Source: Brevundimonas vesicularis NBRC 12165
Lineage (GTDB): Bacteria > Pseudomonadota > Alphaproteobacteria > Caulobacterales > Caulobacteraceae
Reading direction: 5' to 3'
Assembly (NCBI RefSeq): GCF_001592205.1
Contig: NZ_BCWM01000001.1
Coordinates: forward strand, 124,001 to 188,000
DNA length: 64,000 nucleotides
In this document: in pieces, positions 11,626 through 20,910 of the stretch
Layout of the letters: each line of letters starts with the position of its first letter
Position numbering within the stretch: position 1 is the stretch's first letter
Notes under the pieces: generated by a model
What the model saw: the letters and a program-made list of their open reading frames with translations, nothing else
Database searches by the model: none
Told to the model about the DNA's origin: nothing
Translations under genes and position numbers: made by a program

Positions 11626-12043
11626 AGCCGACGATCTGGTCGTCGGTGAAGAACTGGGCGATCTCGATCTTGGCGTTGTCCTGGCTGTCCGAACCGTGGA
11701 CCGAGTTTTCACCGATCGACAGGGCGAACTGCTTGCGGATGGTGCCTTCGGCGGCCTGTTCCGGGTTGGTGGCGCCCATGACTTCACGATAGGCGGCGAC
11801 GGCGTTGTCGCCTTCCAGCACCTGAACGACGACCGGCTCGGCCGTCATCTGCTCGACCAGCTCGCCGTAGAACGGGCGCTCGGCGTGCACTTCGTAGAAT
11901 TTCTTGGCTTGTTCGGTCGTCAGCTTGACGCGACGCTGGGCCACGATGCGCAGGCCGGCGCCTTCGATCACGGCGTTGATCGCGCCGGTCAGGTTGCGGC
12001 GCGTGGCGTCGGGCTTGATGATCGAGAAGGTACGTTCGGTCAT
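11624..12043 (-). CDS. ndk: Nucleoside diphosphate kinase
   Basis: Ndk equalises nucleoside triphosphate pools by passing phosphate from ATP to NDPs through a phosphohistidine. The 139-residue protein starts [12 protein letters not shown], and the active-site histidine is His116 in NSVHGSDS. Length and motifs match the family throughout. Its stop codon directly borders the 48-bp tandem duplication, so that repeat lies in its 3' untranslated region. Confidence 0.97.
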   Translation of the reverse strand: MTERTFSIIKPDATRRNLTGAINAVIEGAGLRIVAQRRVKLTTEQAKKFYEVHAERPFYGELVEQMTAEPVVVQVLEGDNAVAAYREVMGATNPEQAAEGTIRKQFALSIGENSVHGSDSQDNAKIEIAQFFTDDQIVG

Positions 12044-12194
12044 GGGAATTGACTTCTTGTTGGGAGATTGAGTGTCGCGGGCTTATAGCGACCACCTCCC
12101 GCGTTTCCAACCGTCCCTTTTTGCATCCCTGACGCACGCCGCATGGCGACCTGCCGATTGAGGGACGCCGACCAATCGAAGAACCTTCGCCGCA

Positions 12195-14102
12195 ATGCTC
12201 CAGATCACCGACCTGACCTTCAACGCCTGGGGCCGCAAGTTTCTCGTGGACGCCTCCGTCAGCCTGCCGCCCGGCTCCAAGGTCGGCCTGGTCGGCCGCA
12301 ACGGCATCGGCAAGTCGACCCTGTTCAAGCTGATCCTGGGCGAACTTCACGCCGCCGGCGACGAGATCAGCCTGCCCAAGACCGCCCGTATCGGCTCGGT
12401 CGATCAGGAGCATCCGGCGACCCCCGTCAGCGTCATCGACACCATCCTTGAGGCCGACGTCGAACGCCACACCCTGCTGGGCCGGCTTGAGACCGCCGAA
12501 CCGGAAGAGATGGGTGAGATCTGGTCCCGCCTGATCGAGATCGACGCCGACGCTGCGCCCGCGCGCGCCGCCGAAATCCTGGTCGGTCTGGGCTTCGACC
12601 AGGAAAACCAGGCCCGGCCGATGTCGGAGTTCTCGGGCGGCTGGCGGATGCGCGTCGCCCTGGCCGCCGCCCTGTTCGCCGAGCCGGACATGTTGTTGCT
12701 GGACGAACCGACCAACTACCTCGACCTGGAAGGCGCTCTGTGGCTGGAGGCGCGGCTGAAGAAATACCCGCACACCGCCCTCATCATCTCCCACGACCGC
12801 GAGATGCTGAACGAGGTCTGCACCCATATCCTGCACCTCGCGAACCACACCCTGACCCTCTACACCGGCAACTACGACGCCTTCGAAAAGGCCCGCGCCG
12901 AAAAGGCCCGGCTGCAGCTGTCGGCCAAGGCCAAGCAGGACGCCGAGCGCGCCCACCTTCAGGCCTTCGTCGATCGCTTCAAGGCCAAGGCCTCCAAGGC
13001 CGCCCAGGCCCAGTCGCGCATGAAGCGGCTGGAGAAGATGCAGCCGGTCGCCACCACGATCGAGGAACGCGTCGCCCCCTTCACCCTGCCCTCGCCGCCG
13101 CGTCCGCTGGCGCCGCCGTTGATCCGGCTGGAGCGGGCCAATGTCGGCTATGAGCCGGGCAAGCCGATCCTGCGCAATCTGAACCTGCGCATGGACCTGG
13201 ACGACCGCATTGGCCTGCTGGGCGTCAACGGCGCCGGCAAGTCGACCTTCGCCAAGATGATCGCCGGCGCTCTGGACGTGTCCGAGGGCGAGCTTCACCG
13301 CGACAGGAAGATGCGCGTCGGCTGGTTCCACCAGCACCAGATCGAGGCCATGGACCCGACCGACACGCCGCTGGAAATCATCCGCCGCGCCATGCCGGAT
13401 GCGCCCGAAAGCGCCCGCCGCTCCAAACTGGCCCAGTTCGGCCTGGGTTATGAAAAGCAGGAAACCACGGTCGACAGCCTGTCGGGCGGCGAGCGCGCGC
13501 GGCTGCTGCTGAACATGGTGGCGATGGACGCGCCCCACGTCCTGATCCTGGACGAACCGACCAACCACCTGGATATCGACAGCCGTCGCGCGCTGCTGGA
13601 CGCGCTGAACGACTACAACGGCGCCGTCATCCTGATCACCCACGACCGCTCGCTGATGGAAATGGTGGCGGATCGCCTGTGGCTGGCCGCCGACGGCACG
13701 GTGAAACCCTTTGACGGCGACATGGACGACTACGCCAAGTTCGTCCTCGACCGCGCGAAACAGGCCATCGCCAAGCCTAGCCAGATCAAGAAGGAGGAGG
13801 CCAAGGCGAACTCAGGCGCCCCTCAAGCAGAGAGCGCCCGCGGCGCGAACGATAGGGGCAACAAGAAGCGATCCGGCCCCTCGCCCTCGACCCTGCGCCA
13901 TGCGGTCAAGAAGGCCGAGGAGACCATGACCCGCCTGACGGCCGAGATCGCCCGCATCGACGACGACATGGCCACCGCCTCGGTCAGCAATCCCAAAGCC
14001 CTCGAAGGCCTGACCCGCGCCCGCGCCAAGACCGAGGCCGATCTGGCCGCCGCCGAAGCCGCCTGGGTCGCCGCCGAAGAAGCCCTGGCGGAGGTCGCAT
14101 GA
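12195..14102 (+). CDS. ABC-F family ATPase (Uup/EttA-like)
   Basis: A soluble 635-residue protein with two ABC nucleotide-binding domains and no membrane segments, the pattern of ABC-F ribosome-associated ATPases. Domain 1 has Walker A GRNGIGKST at residues 34-42, the signature FSGGWRMR and the Walker B LLLDEPTNYLD. Domain 2 has GVNGAGKST, LSGGERARL and LILDEPTNHLD. A charged linker lies between them. The last 70 residues or so form a coiled coil after a low-complexity stretch, as in Uup. The ATG overlaps nothing upstream; the stop overlaps the next start (ATGA). Confidence 0.92.
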   Translation: MLQITDLTFNAWGRKFLVDASVSLPPGSKVGLVGRNGIGKSTLFKLILGELHAAGDEISLPKTARIGSVDQEHPATPVSVIDTILEADVERHTLLGRLETAEPEEMGEIWSRLIEIDADAAPARAAEILVGLGFDQENQARPMSEFSGGWRMRVALAAALFAEPDMLLLDEPTNYLDLEGALWLEARLKKYPHTALIISHDREMLNEVCTHILHLANHTLTLYTGNYDAFEKARAEKARLQLSAKAKQDAERAHLQAFVDRFKAKASKAAQAQSRMKRLEKMQPVATTIEERVAPFTLPSPPRPLAPPLIRLERANVGYEPGKPILRNLNLRMDLDDRIGLLGVNGAGKSTFAKMIAGALDVSEGELHRDRKMRVGWFHQHQIEAMDPTDTPLEIIRRAMPDAPESARRSKLAQFGLGYEKQETTVDSLSGGERARLLLNMVAMDAPHVLILDEPTNHLDIDSRRALLDALNDYNGAVILITHDRSLMEMVADRLWLAADGTVKPFDGDMDDYAKFVLDRAKQAIAKPSQIKKEEAKANSGAPQAESARGANDRGNKKRSGPSPSTLRHAVKKAEETMTRLTAEIARIDDDMATASVSNPKALEGLTRARAKTEADLAAAEAAWVAAEEALAEVA

Positions 14103-14350
14103 AACCGATCGAGTTCTCCAAGGAAGAACGCGCGGCGATCACCGCCAAACTGCGCGACTACTTCGCCCGCGAACTGGATCAGGAACTCGGCCAGCTTCCG
14201 GCCGAGATGCTGCTGGACTTCATCGGCACGGAGATCGGCGGCGCCTTCTACAATCGCGGCGTCCACGACGCCCAGCAACTGGTCCAGCAAAAGGCCGAGG
14301 ACATCGTCGAGGCGCTGTATGGCCTCGAACGCGCGGCCCCGACGCGCTGA
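14099..14350 (+). CDS. DUF2164 family protein
   Basis: An 83-residue protein that I recognise as DUF2164 from its pattern: EFSKEERAAITAKLRDYF, a DQELGQL segment and FIGTEIGGAFYNRGVHDA. Its function is not known. The ATG overlaps the TGA of the ABC-F gene by four bases (ATGA), so the two are translationally coupled and may act in the same process. It is predicted soluble and mainly helical. Confidence 0.82.
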   Translation: MKPIEFSKEERAAITAKLRDYFARELDQELGQLPAEMLLDFIGTEIGGAFYNRGVHDAQQLVQQKAEDIVEALYGLERAAPTR

Positions 14351-14384
14351 CCGGCCCGCATCGCTGAACGGGTCGGCGCAAACG

Positions 14385-14418
14385 AAAACCGCCCGGCGCA
14401 TTCACGCCGGGCGGTTGG
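14385..14418. terminator. Hairpin terminator between convergent genes
   Basis: A 12-bp perfect inverted repeat (14387-14398 with 14405-14416, 6-base loop). The T-rich tail is better on the minus strand (TTTTCGTTT), so it mainly ends the DUF3126 gene. Confidence 0.75.
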
Positions 14419-14431
14419 ATCGGTCGGCGTT

Positions 14432-14653
14432 TTAGGCCGGAAGGTCTTCGGCCAGGATCGCCATTTCGAACATGAACGAGCCTTCCTCGTCCTCATCCTC
14501 GAAAACGATGCCGATGAACTCGTCGCCGACATAGACCTCGGCCGAGTCATTCTGCTTGGGGCGGGCCTTCACGATGATGCCGCCGGTGTTGAAGGTGCGC
14601 TTGAGGTGCGCCTCGATGCGCTTCAGGTCGGTGTCTTTCACGGGGGGCCTCAT
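14432..14653 (-). CDS. DUF3126 family protein
   Basis: A 73-residue protein matching DUF3126, a small family found in alphaproteobacteria: KRIEAHLKRTF, a central KARPKQNDSAEVYVGDEFIG and an acidic stretch DEDEEGSFMFEMAIL. I placed the start at the ATG 14653 because family members begin about eight residues before the first helix; the frame stays open to 14716 with no conserved residues. The function is unknown. The acidic, basic-poor composition points to a soluble cytoplasmic protein. Confidence 0.8.
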   Translation of the reverse strand: MRPPVKDTDLKRIEAHLKRTFNTGGIIVKARPKQNDSAEVYVGDEFIGIVFEDEDEEGSFMFEMAILAEDLPA

Positions 14654-14725
14654 GGTCTGGACGTTGGCGGCGGACCCTAGAGACATCGGCGGTTCAGGGA
14701 AACTGGCGCCGCGCATTTTCCCGTC

Positions 14726-15925
14726 TCAGAGATACTTCATCCACCATTGCGAACTGCGCCGCTTGACCCCGCCGAACCAGCGGCAGGCGAACCAGCAGGG
14801 CACGGCGACCACGGCCGCCAGCAGCCATACCCAGCCGACGCCGGGCACGCCGAAGCCCTCGCCCTGATTGGCGCCGAACAGCATCAGGGCCGCCAGATTC
14901 AGCAGATGCAGCCCATAGAGGTGGATCAGATAGAAGAACAGCGGCGCTCCGCCAAAGACCGCCAGCACGCCGACCAACCGCTCCGGCGCTCTTTCCAGCC
15001 CCGCCAGGATCAGCGCGCCAATCCCCAGCGTCAGCAGCAAAAAGTCGGCCGACGGCGGATATTTAGTCAGGTTCAGAACGCTCATCACCGTCTGGATCGG
15101 CGTCGCCTGCACGGCCCACGGCGCATCCCCATAGACATTGATCGCCCGCAGCACGACGAACAGGGCGAGCGCGCCCACTCCGATCAGCACCAGCCGCCTC
15201 AGCCGCGTCTTCTGCTCGCCTGCGAACCACGGCCCGATGGCGTAGCCCAGGGCCGCCACGCCGATCCACGGCAGCAGCGGATAGGAGGTCCTCGCCTGAC
15301 CGCTCCAAGGTAAGTCTATAAATCCGCGATCATGCAGCACGGCCCAGATCGCATGTCCCGGCTGTCCCGCCGCGATGGTGATCGGGTCCAGCAGATTGTG
15401 ACCCAGAACGATGACCAGCCCCGCGGCGATCAACACCGGGCGCGGCAGATGCACCAGGGCCGCCAGCGCGATCATCGACAGGCCGATGGCCCAGATCACC
15501 TGCAGATAGATCAACTCGGGCGTCATCGAGAAGGTCCAGGCGAAGTTGACCACCGTCAGCTCCAGCACGACCAGAAACAGACCGCGTTTCAGCAGGAAGG
15601 CCGATGCCGCGCCGGCTCCGTTTCCGCCGCGCGCCTGCTTGTTTCCGTACAGCCAGGCCCCCAACCCCGTCAGCGCCACGAACACCGGCGCGCACAGATG
15701 GGCCGACAGCCGGGTGAAGAACAACGCCGGCGAGGTCGTCTCCACATTCATCGGGTCCGAGACCTGGGCGTGGATGAAGAAGAACTCCCGCGCGTGATCG
15801 ACCAGCATCAGCAGGATGACCAGCCCGCGCAGGGCGTCGATGGATCGGATCCGACCGACCGCGCGGCTTGGCGCGGCAGTCGAAGAAGCGGAGGCGGGAA
15901 CAAGCGTTGCAGCGGTTGACATCAT
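14726..15925 (-). CDS. DUF1624 / HGSNAT-like membrane acyltransferase
   Basis: A polytopic membrane protein of about 399 residues with roughly ten hydrophobic segments. The N-terminal motif RIRSIDALRGLVILLMLVDH is typical of the DUF1624 / heparan-alpha-glucosaminide acetyltransferase-like family, and its histidine is the presumed catalytic residue. The bacterial substrate is unknown; transfer of acetyl groups to an envelope sugar is an inference. I prefer the ATG pair at 15925/15922 to a TTG at 15964. It is divergent from the TonB receptor gene, with about 50 bp between the starts. Confidence 0.8.
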   Translation of the reverse strand: MMSTAATLVPASASSTAAPSRAVGRIRSIDALRGLVILLMLVDHAREFFFIHAQVSDPMNVETTSPALFFTRLSAHLCAPVFVALTGLGAWLYGNKQARGGNGAGAASAFLLKRGLFLVVLELTVVNFAWTFSMTPELIYLQVIWAIGLSMIALAALVHLPRPVLIAAGLVIVLGHNLLDPITIAAGQPGHAIWAVLHDRGFIDLPWSGQARTSYPLLPWIGVAALGYAIGPWFAGEQKTRLRRLVLIGVGALALFVVLRAINVYGDAPWAVQATPIQTVMSVLNLTKYPPSADFLLLTLGIGALILAGLERAPERLVGVLAVFGGAPLFFYLIHLYGLHLLNLAALMLFGANQGEGFGVPGVGWVWLLAAVVAVPCWFACRWFGGVKRRSSQWWMKYL

Positions 15926-15976
15926 CAGGCGGAAGCGGATAGCCGATACAGTATAACATTTCAAACGGAGCCTGCC

Positions 15977-18052
15977 TTGTCCCTCCTTCTGAGCTGCGCC
16001 AGCGCGTGCCTGCTGGTCGCCGCCAACGCCCCCGCCCCCGTCGCTGTCGAGGCGGTCGAGCCTGAGACGGTGGGGGAGATCGTCGTTCTGGGCCGCCGCT
16101 CGGCGCCGCGTGATCTGACCCTGGGCGCAGGATCGATCACCGAGGCCATGTCGCCGTCCAGCCGCTCTATCGAGAACGATCTGATCAAGGCCGTGGGCGC
16201 GACGCGCCTGGCTGATGCGCTGGAACTGGTCAGCGGCGTCAGCCAGCAGAACAATCGCGGCGGCGTCATGGACAACTTCGCCATCCGCGGCTTCCTGGGC
16301 ACGCCCGACGGCGGGGCGGAATATTATGTCGACGGCTTTCTGGCCAATCGCGGCATGGCCCCGCCCCGCGACCCGGCGACGTCCGAGCGGATCGAGGTGC
16401 TGAAGGGGCCGTCCGGCGCCCTATTCGGCGATATTGATCCGGCGGGCCGCATCAATATCGTCTCCAAGACCCCGCGCTTCGCCGCCGCCGCCGCTTTCAC
16501 CGCCACGGTGGGATCATTCGGCCTGCGTCGCGGCGAGCTGGACGTGACCGGCCCGATCAACGACACCCTGGCCGGACGGCTTGTGGTGGCGGGCGAGACC
16601 TCGAACGGCTGGCGCGACTATGTCGGCCTGGACCGCACCGTGGTGGCGCCGTCCCTGACCTGGCGTCCCACCGACGACCTGCGCCTGACCTATGTGGGCG
16701 AGTTCACCACCTTCACGACCCTGTTCGACCGGGGGATGCCGGCGATCAACGGCGACGCCCTGTTCCTGCCACCCTCGAACTACTACGGCGAGCCCGGCGA
16801 CGGCGTGACCCGCTTCCGGAACGAACGGCATCAGATCACCGGCGAATACCGGATCAATGACGACTGGAGCCTGAACGGCGGCGTCGCCTGGCGCGGCGGC
16901 TCGCTGAAGGGTCTGTCCAGCGATCAGTCGCGCCTGGTCGGCGACCAGCTGTGGCGTCAGCGTCGCGGACGCGACTTTTCGGTCGAGGACCTGTCGGCCC
17001 GGCTCGAGCTGAACGGCGTGGTCGAGACGGGGCTGGGCGTTCACAACCTCGCTTTCGGGGTGAAGGCCTATCAGCTGACCTATGGCGAGAAGTGGCTGCG
17101 CATCAATCCGACTGCGGCCAATCCCTATCCGATCGATGTCCTCAATCCCGTCTATGGCGCGGTCACGCCGCCGACGCCCCTGCCCTTCACCGACAATCTG
17201 GAAACGCGCGACGTCGTCACCCTGTACGCACAGGATCTGTGGGAGGTGAACGATCGTCTCAGCCTGCTGGCCGGGCTGCGGTTCGACGACTACGACCAGA
17301 CCATCCGAAACAACCGCACCGGCGCCGTCGGCGAGGCCAGCGACACGCCCTTGAAATACCGCTTCGCCGCCCGCTATCGCCTGAACGACAACCTGACCGC
17401 CCACGCCAGCTATGGTCAATCGTTCGTGCTGAACTCGGGCACGGGCCGCGACGGCTCCGGCTTCGCGCCCGAGGATGGCAAGGGCTATGAGATCGGCCTG
17501 GCCGGGGCCTGGGACGGACTGGACCTCGCCGCCACCGTCTTCGACATCGAGAAGTCGGCCATTCTGACGACCGATCCCGTCGATCCCAACTTCCTGGCTC
17601 CGGTGGGCAAGCTGACGACGCGCGGGATCGAGCTGGACGGCGCGTTGAAGATCGACGACGCCTGGCAGGTGGTCGCCAACTACGGCTGGACCGACGCGAA
17701 GGCCGACGACAGCGCATTCGCCACCGACGCCGTGCTGAACGTGCCCGAACATTCCGGCTCGCTGTTCGTGATCGGTCGCTTCCCCACCATCCACGGCACG
17801 ACCTGGTCATTCATGACCGGCGCGGCCTACGTCGGCGACCGGGCCGGCGGCCTGGCGCTCGGCGCGCCCGAACTGCCCGCCTATTGGAAGGCCAAGGCGG
17901 CGCTGGACTACGACCTGACGCCCCAGGTCACCGCCCGCGTTGAGGTCGACAACCTGTTCGACGAGCGTTACGCCGCCAGCTCCTACAGCGCCCTGTGGAT
18001 CTACCCCGGCGCCCCGCGCAGCGTCCGCGCCTCGCTCAGGATCGCCCTGTGA
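15977..18052 (+). CDS. TonB-dependent (siderophore-type) receptor
   Basis: A 691-residue outer-membrane receptor: signal peptide (MSLLLSCASACLLVAANA), plug domain with NFAIRGF and the conserved SERIEVLKGPSGALFGDI at about residues 135-155, then a 22-strand barrel to the C-terminus. The plug carries PAGRINIVSKTP, typical of siderophore receptors. The start is TTG at 15977, supported by CGGAG six bases upstream; no ATG fits the signal peptide. The ligand cannot be told, and no TonB/ExbBD or siderophore gene lies near. DUF1624 is divergent upstream. Confidence 0.88.
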   Translation: MSLLLSCASACLLVAANAPAPVAVEAVEPETVGEIVVLGRRSAPRDLTLGAGSITEAMSPSSRSIENDLIKAVGATRLADALELVSGVSQQNNRGGVMDNFAIRGFLGTPDGGAEYYVDGFLANRGMAPPRDPATSERIEVLKGPSGALFGDIDPAGRINIVSKTPRFAAAAAFTATVGSFGLRRGELDVTGPINDTLAGRLVVAGETSNGWRDYVGLDRTVVAPSLTWRPTDDLRLTYVGEFTTFTTLFDRGMPAINGDALFLPPSNYYGEPGDGVTRFRNERHQITGEYRINDDWSLNGGVAWRGGSLKGLSSDQSRLVGDQLWRQRRGRDFSVEDLSARLELNGVVETGLGVHNLAFGVKAYQLTYGEKWLRINPTAANPYPIDVLNPVYGAVTPPTPLPFTDNLETRDVVTLYAQDLWEVNDRLSLLAGLRFDDYDQTIRNNRTGAVGEASDTPLKYRFAARYRLNDNLTAHASYGQSFVLNSGTGRDGSGFAPEDGKGYEIGLAGAWDGLDLAATVFDIEKSAILTTDPVDPNFLAPVGKLTTRGIELDGALKIDDAWQVVANYGWTDAKADDSAFATDAVLNVPEHSGSLFVIGRFPTIHGTTWSFMTGAAYVGDRAGGLALGAPELPAYWKAKAALDYDLTPQVTARVEVDNLFDERYAASSYSALWIYPGAPRSVRASLRIAL

Positions 18053-18061
18053 AGCGTCGGC

Positions 18062-18889
18062 TCAGATGACGAAGTCGTACACCACATCGGCCAGGGTGTG
18101 ATCCATGGTGCGGGCCGGTTCGGCGTTGGTCGGGCAGTTGACCAGCCGGGCCGGCACCCCCGCCACGGTGCAGCCAGACGGCACGGCCTTCAGCACCACC
18201 GAGCCGGACGCCACCTTGGCGTAGTCGCCGACGTGGATATTGCCCAGCACTTTGGCCCCGGCGCCCAGCAGGACGCCCTTGCCGATCTTGGGATGGCGGT
18301 CGCCGCGCTCGGCGCCCGTGCCGCCCAGGGTCACCCCATGCAGCATCGACACATCGTCGCCGACCACCGCTGTCTCGCCGATGACAATTCCCGTGCCGTG
18401 ATCCAGAAACAGCCCCTTGCCCAGCCGCGCGGCCGGATGGATGTCCAGCTGGAAAAGTTCGGAGATCCGGCTCTGGAAGTGGAAGGCCAGCGTCTCGCGC
18501 CCCTGTCCCCACAGCCAATGGGCCACGCGCCAGCCCTGTAGGGCCTGGAAGCCCTTGAAATACAGGAAGGGCTGCAACAGGTTGCGGATCGCCGGGTCGC
18601 GTTCGGCCACAGCCTGCAGATCCGCCTCGGCCGCCTCGACCATCGACGGATCGGCCTTGAACGCCGACAGACAGACCTCGCGCACCGACATGGCGCTCAT
18701 CTCGCCGTCCGCCAGCTTGCGCGCGATCTGGAAGCTCAGCGCGCCCGCCAGGTCGTCGTGCGACAGGATCACCGCATTCATCTGCGAGCCCAGCTGCGGC
18801 TCCTCGCGCGACGCCGCCTCGGCCGAGGCGCGCAGCTGACGCCACACGCTGTCGATTTCGGTTTCCGCAACGACTTCCAGCTTGGCCAT
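18062..18889 (-). CDS. cysE: Serine O-acetyltransferase
   Basis: CysE acetylates L-serine with acetyl-CoA, the first step of cysteine synthesis. The 275-residue protein has the helical N-terminal domain followed by left-handed beta-helix hexapeptide repeats from about residue 150 (DIHPAARLGKGLFLDHGTG, then GDDVSMLHGVTLGGTG). The catalytic His is in DIHPAA or LHGVTL as in the family. I prefer the ATG at 18889, which has AAGGAG at a good distance, over the ATGs at 18913 and 18910. It lies 20 bp after a Nudix gene on the same strand, so the two probably form an operon. Confidence 0.93.
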   Translation of the reverse strand: MAKLEVVAETEIDSVWRQLRASAEAASREEPQLGSQMNAVILSHDDLAGALSFQIARKLADGEMSAMSVREVCLSAFKADPSMVEAAEADLQAVAERDPAIRNLLQPFLYFKGFQALQGWRVAHWLWGQGRETLAFHFQSRISELFQLDIHPAARLGKGLFLDHGTGIVIGETAVVGDDVSMLHGVTLGGTGAERGDRHPKIGKGVLLGAGAKVLGNIHVGDYAKVASGSVVLKAVPSGCTVAGVPARLVNCPTNAEPARTMDHTLADVVYDFVI

Positions 18890-18909
18890 GACCAGCTCCT
18901 TCGGCGACA

Positions 18910-19536
18910 TCATACGCGCCCCAGCAAGGCGCGCGCCAGCGCCTCGGGCAGTTCGCCGTTCATCGCCATATGATAGGCTTTATAGGCTGTCGCCACCGTC
19001 AGGCTGTCGCGCACCGTTCCCCGCCCGATCTCGTCCAGCAGATCCAGGAACGGCACCCGCGCCACGGCGATGATCTCGGTGGGATCGGGATCGATCGGCG
19101 CGGGCGACAGGCCCCAGGCGATCCAGGTCATGCCGATCTCGTCGGTGATGGAGTTCGACATCTCGACCTTCAGCGCCGGCAGCCAGTGTTCGGCCTGCAA
19201 TCCCGCCTCTTCGGCCAGTTCGCGCCGGATGCCGTTGAAAGGATCCTCATCCAGCGGCGCACCGCCCTCGGGCATTTCCCAGCTGTAGTTAGCGTGGGCG
19301 AACCGCTGCTGGCCCACCAGGGTCACCGTCCCGTCGTCGTGCACGGGCAAAACGCCGGTCCCGACGTTCTTGAACCGCACGACGGCATAGTCAGCCTTCA
19401 TCCCGGTCGGCGCCGTCGCCGGATGCCGGGTCAGCGCCATCCAAGGGCTGTCGAACACCGTCTCGGTTCCGTCGCTGCGCCACGCCGGCGGTTTCGCCAG
19501 CCCCTCGGCCCATTTCGGTTCGTCGGATTTGCGCAC
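18910..19536 (-). CDS. Nudix hydrolase (ADP-ribose pyrophosphatase-like)
   Basis: A 208-residue Nudix protein. The Nudix box is visible as GGAPLDEDPFNGIRRELAEEAGL broken over two lines of the fold: GGAPLDEDPF then RRELAEEAGL, with all catalytic glutamates. The upstream strand VLPVHDDGTVTLVGQQRF and the following WLPALKVEMSNSITDE resemble ADP-ribose / nucleotide-sugar pyrophosphatases. The substrate is uncertain. The start is GTG at 19536 with AGGTG upstream. cysE follows 20 bp later. A GGAAC-N17-CGTT motif at 19594-19619 lies upstream, inside the neighbouring gene. Confidence 0.82.
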   Translation of the reverse strand: MRKSDEPKWAEGLAKPPAWRSDGTETVFDSPWMALTRHPATAPTGMKADYAVVRFKNVGTGVLPVHDDGTVTLVGQQRFAHANYSWEMPEGGAPLDEDPFNGIRRELAEEAGLQAEHWLPALKVEMSNSITDEIGMTWIAWGLSPAPIDPDPTEIIAVARVPFLDLLDEIGRGTVRDSLTVATAYKAYHMAMNGELPEALARALLGRV

Positions 19537-19581
19537 AGGACACCTATGGCGAAGACGGGGATGAAAGCCTAGCTAGACGGC

Positions 19582-20175
19582 ATGGTCGCCCTCAACGAAC
19601 CCCTGCCCCCGCCCGTTCCGTCGAAAGATTTCCGCGACCGCCTGGCCCAGCGGCGCTCCGCCCCGGCCCAGGCCCTGGTCGCGCCCGGCCCGTCCGAGGC
19701 CGAACTGGACGAGATCCTGACGCTGGGCGCCCGCACGCCCGACCACGGCAAGCTGTTTCCGTGGCGGTTCGTGGTCCTGGGTCCGCAATCGCGCGCCGAC
19801 ATCGCCGCCCGCCTCGCCGTGTTGGTCGAACTGCGCAACGGCCCGGCCAAAGATCAGGCCGTGCTCGCCAAACTGACCGCCGCGCCCGTCACCATCCTGG
19901 TCGTCTCGACGCCGGTCGAAGGATCCAAGCCGATCTGGGAGCAGCACCTGTCGGCCGGCGCCGTCTGCATGAACCTGGAACACGCCGCCTCCGGCTTCGG
20001 CTATTCGTCCAGCTGGATCACCGACTGGTACAGCTACGACCCCCAGGCAACCGCCCTGTTCGGCCTGACCGAGGGCGAGAGCGTCGCCGGCTTTATCCAC
20101 ATCGGCACCCTGAACGAACCCGCGCTGGAACGCCCCCGTCCCGACCTGGCCGCCAAGGTCACACGCCTGCCGTAA
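19582..20175 (+). CDS. Nitroreductase family protein
   Basis: A 197-residue FMN-dependent oxidoreductase of the nitroreductase fold, close to the small YdjA-type branch. Visible are the N-terminal RRSAPAQAL (usual R-R-S motif for FMN phosphate), ARTPDHGKLFPWRFVVLG, and GYSSSWITDW in the second half. Such proteins use NAD(P)H to reduce nitro compounds or quinones; the natural substrate is unknown. The ATG at 19582 is 45 bp from the divergent Nudix start. Confidence 0.87.
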   Translation: MVALNEPLPPPVPSKDFRDRLAQRRSAPAQALVAPGPSEAELDEILTLGARTPDHGKLFPWRFVVLGPQSRADIAARLAVLVELRNGPAKDQAVLAKLTAAPVTILVVSTPVEGSKPIWEQHLSAGAVCMNLEHAASGFGYSSSWITDWYSYDPQATALFGLTEGESVAGFIHIGTLNEPALERPRPDLAAKVTRLP

Positions 20176-20247
20176 GCGGGTGACATAAGGTCGCCCTACG
20201 TCGGTTTGACCTCGACCTACCCCGCCTTCCTCCCCCAAGGCCTTCGT

Positions 20248-20910
20248 ATGGATTCCCTATTGCAAGCCGTGGGCGATTTCGTCGCCCGCAACCATATGTG
20301 GGCCGGCGTCATGTTGGGCCTGGTCGTGTTCGTCGAATCGCTGGCCGTCGTCGGCGCCTTCGTGCCCGCCACCGGCCTGCTGGTCGCGGCGGGCGGCCTG
20401 ATCGCGGCCGGCGTGCTGGACCCCGTCAATGTCATCGTCGGTTGCGTCATCGGCGCGGTGATCGGCGACGCCATCTCCTACTGGGCCGGACGTCGACTGG
20501 GCGTGCGCTTCCTCCAGCGCCCGATGTTCAAGGCGCACCGCCGCCGCATCGCCTGGACGCGCCTGTACTGCCGTCGCTACGGCGTCATGTCGATCTTCGT
20601 CGGCCGCTTCTTCGGTCCGTTGCGCGCCTTCGTGCCGCTGACCCTGGGCATGCTCAGGATGCGTCAGCGCGCCTTCCAGTTCGGCAATGTCACATCCGGG
20701 ATCGTCTGGGTGCTGGCCATGCTGGCGCCGGGCTATCTCGCCGCCCAGGGCCTGGCGAAGATGGAAGTCCTCAGCGAGGCCCACGGCCCCACCCTTCTGA
20801 TCGGCGCCCTCGCCGTGACCATCCTGATCGTCGCCGTGATCTATCGCCTGGTGAAGGCCCGCATGAGCCGCAAGTCCGCCGTCATGCGCGGAGCGCTGCA
20901 GGGCCGCTAG
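20248..20910 (+). CDS. DedA family membrane protein
   Basis: A 220-residue inner-membrane protein of the DedA/SNARE-associated family, thought to flip lipids or undecaprenyl phosphate. Visible are VVFVESLAVVGAFVPATG, the acidic GCVIGAVIGDAISYWAGRRLG and the arginine motif FVGRFFGPLRAFVPLTLGM, which carry the residues essential in E. coli DedA proteins. I chose the ATG at 20248 over the TTG at 20206. Its last 29 bases overlap the end of the convergent DUF817 gene. Confidence 0.88.
   Translation: MDSLLQAVGDFVARNHMWAGVMLGLVVFVESLAVVGAFVPATGLLVAAGGLIAAGVLDPVNVIVGCVIGAVIGDAISYWAGRRLGVRFLQRPMFKAHRRRIAWTRLYCRRYGVMSIFVGRFFGPLRAFVPLTLGMLRMRQRAFQFGNVTSGIVWVLAMLAPGYLAAQGLAKMEVLSEAHGPTLLIGALAVTILIVAVIYRLVKARMSRKSAVMRGALQGR

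Noticed and set aside
11784..13643. Long minus-strand open frame (619 codons) opposite the ABC-F gene and ndk
   Set aside because: It mirrors the high-GC codon use of the real genes, has Gln/Gly/Asp/Val-rich low-complexity product, no start context and no recognisable motif.
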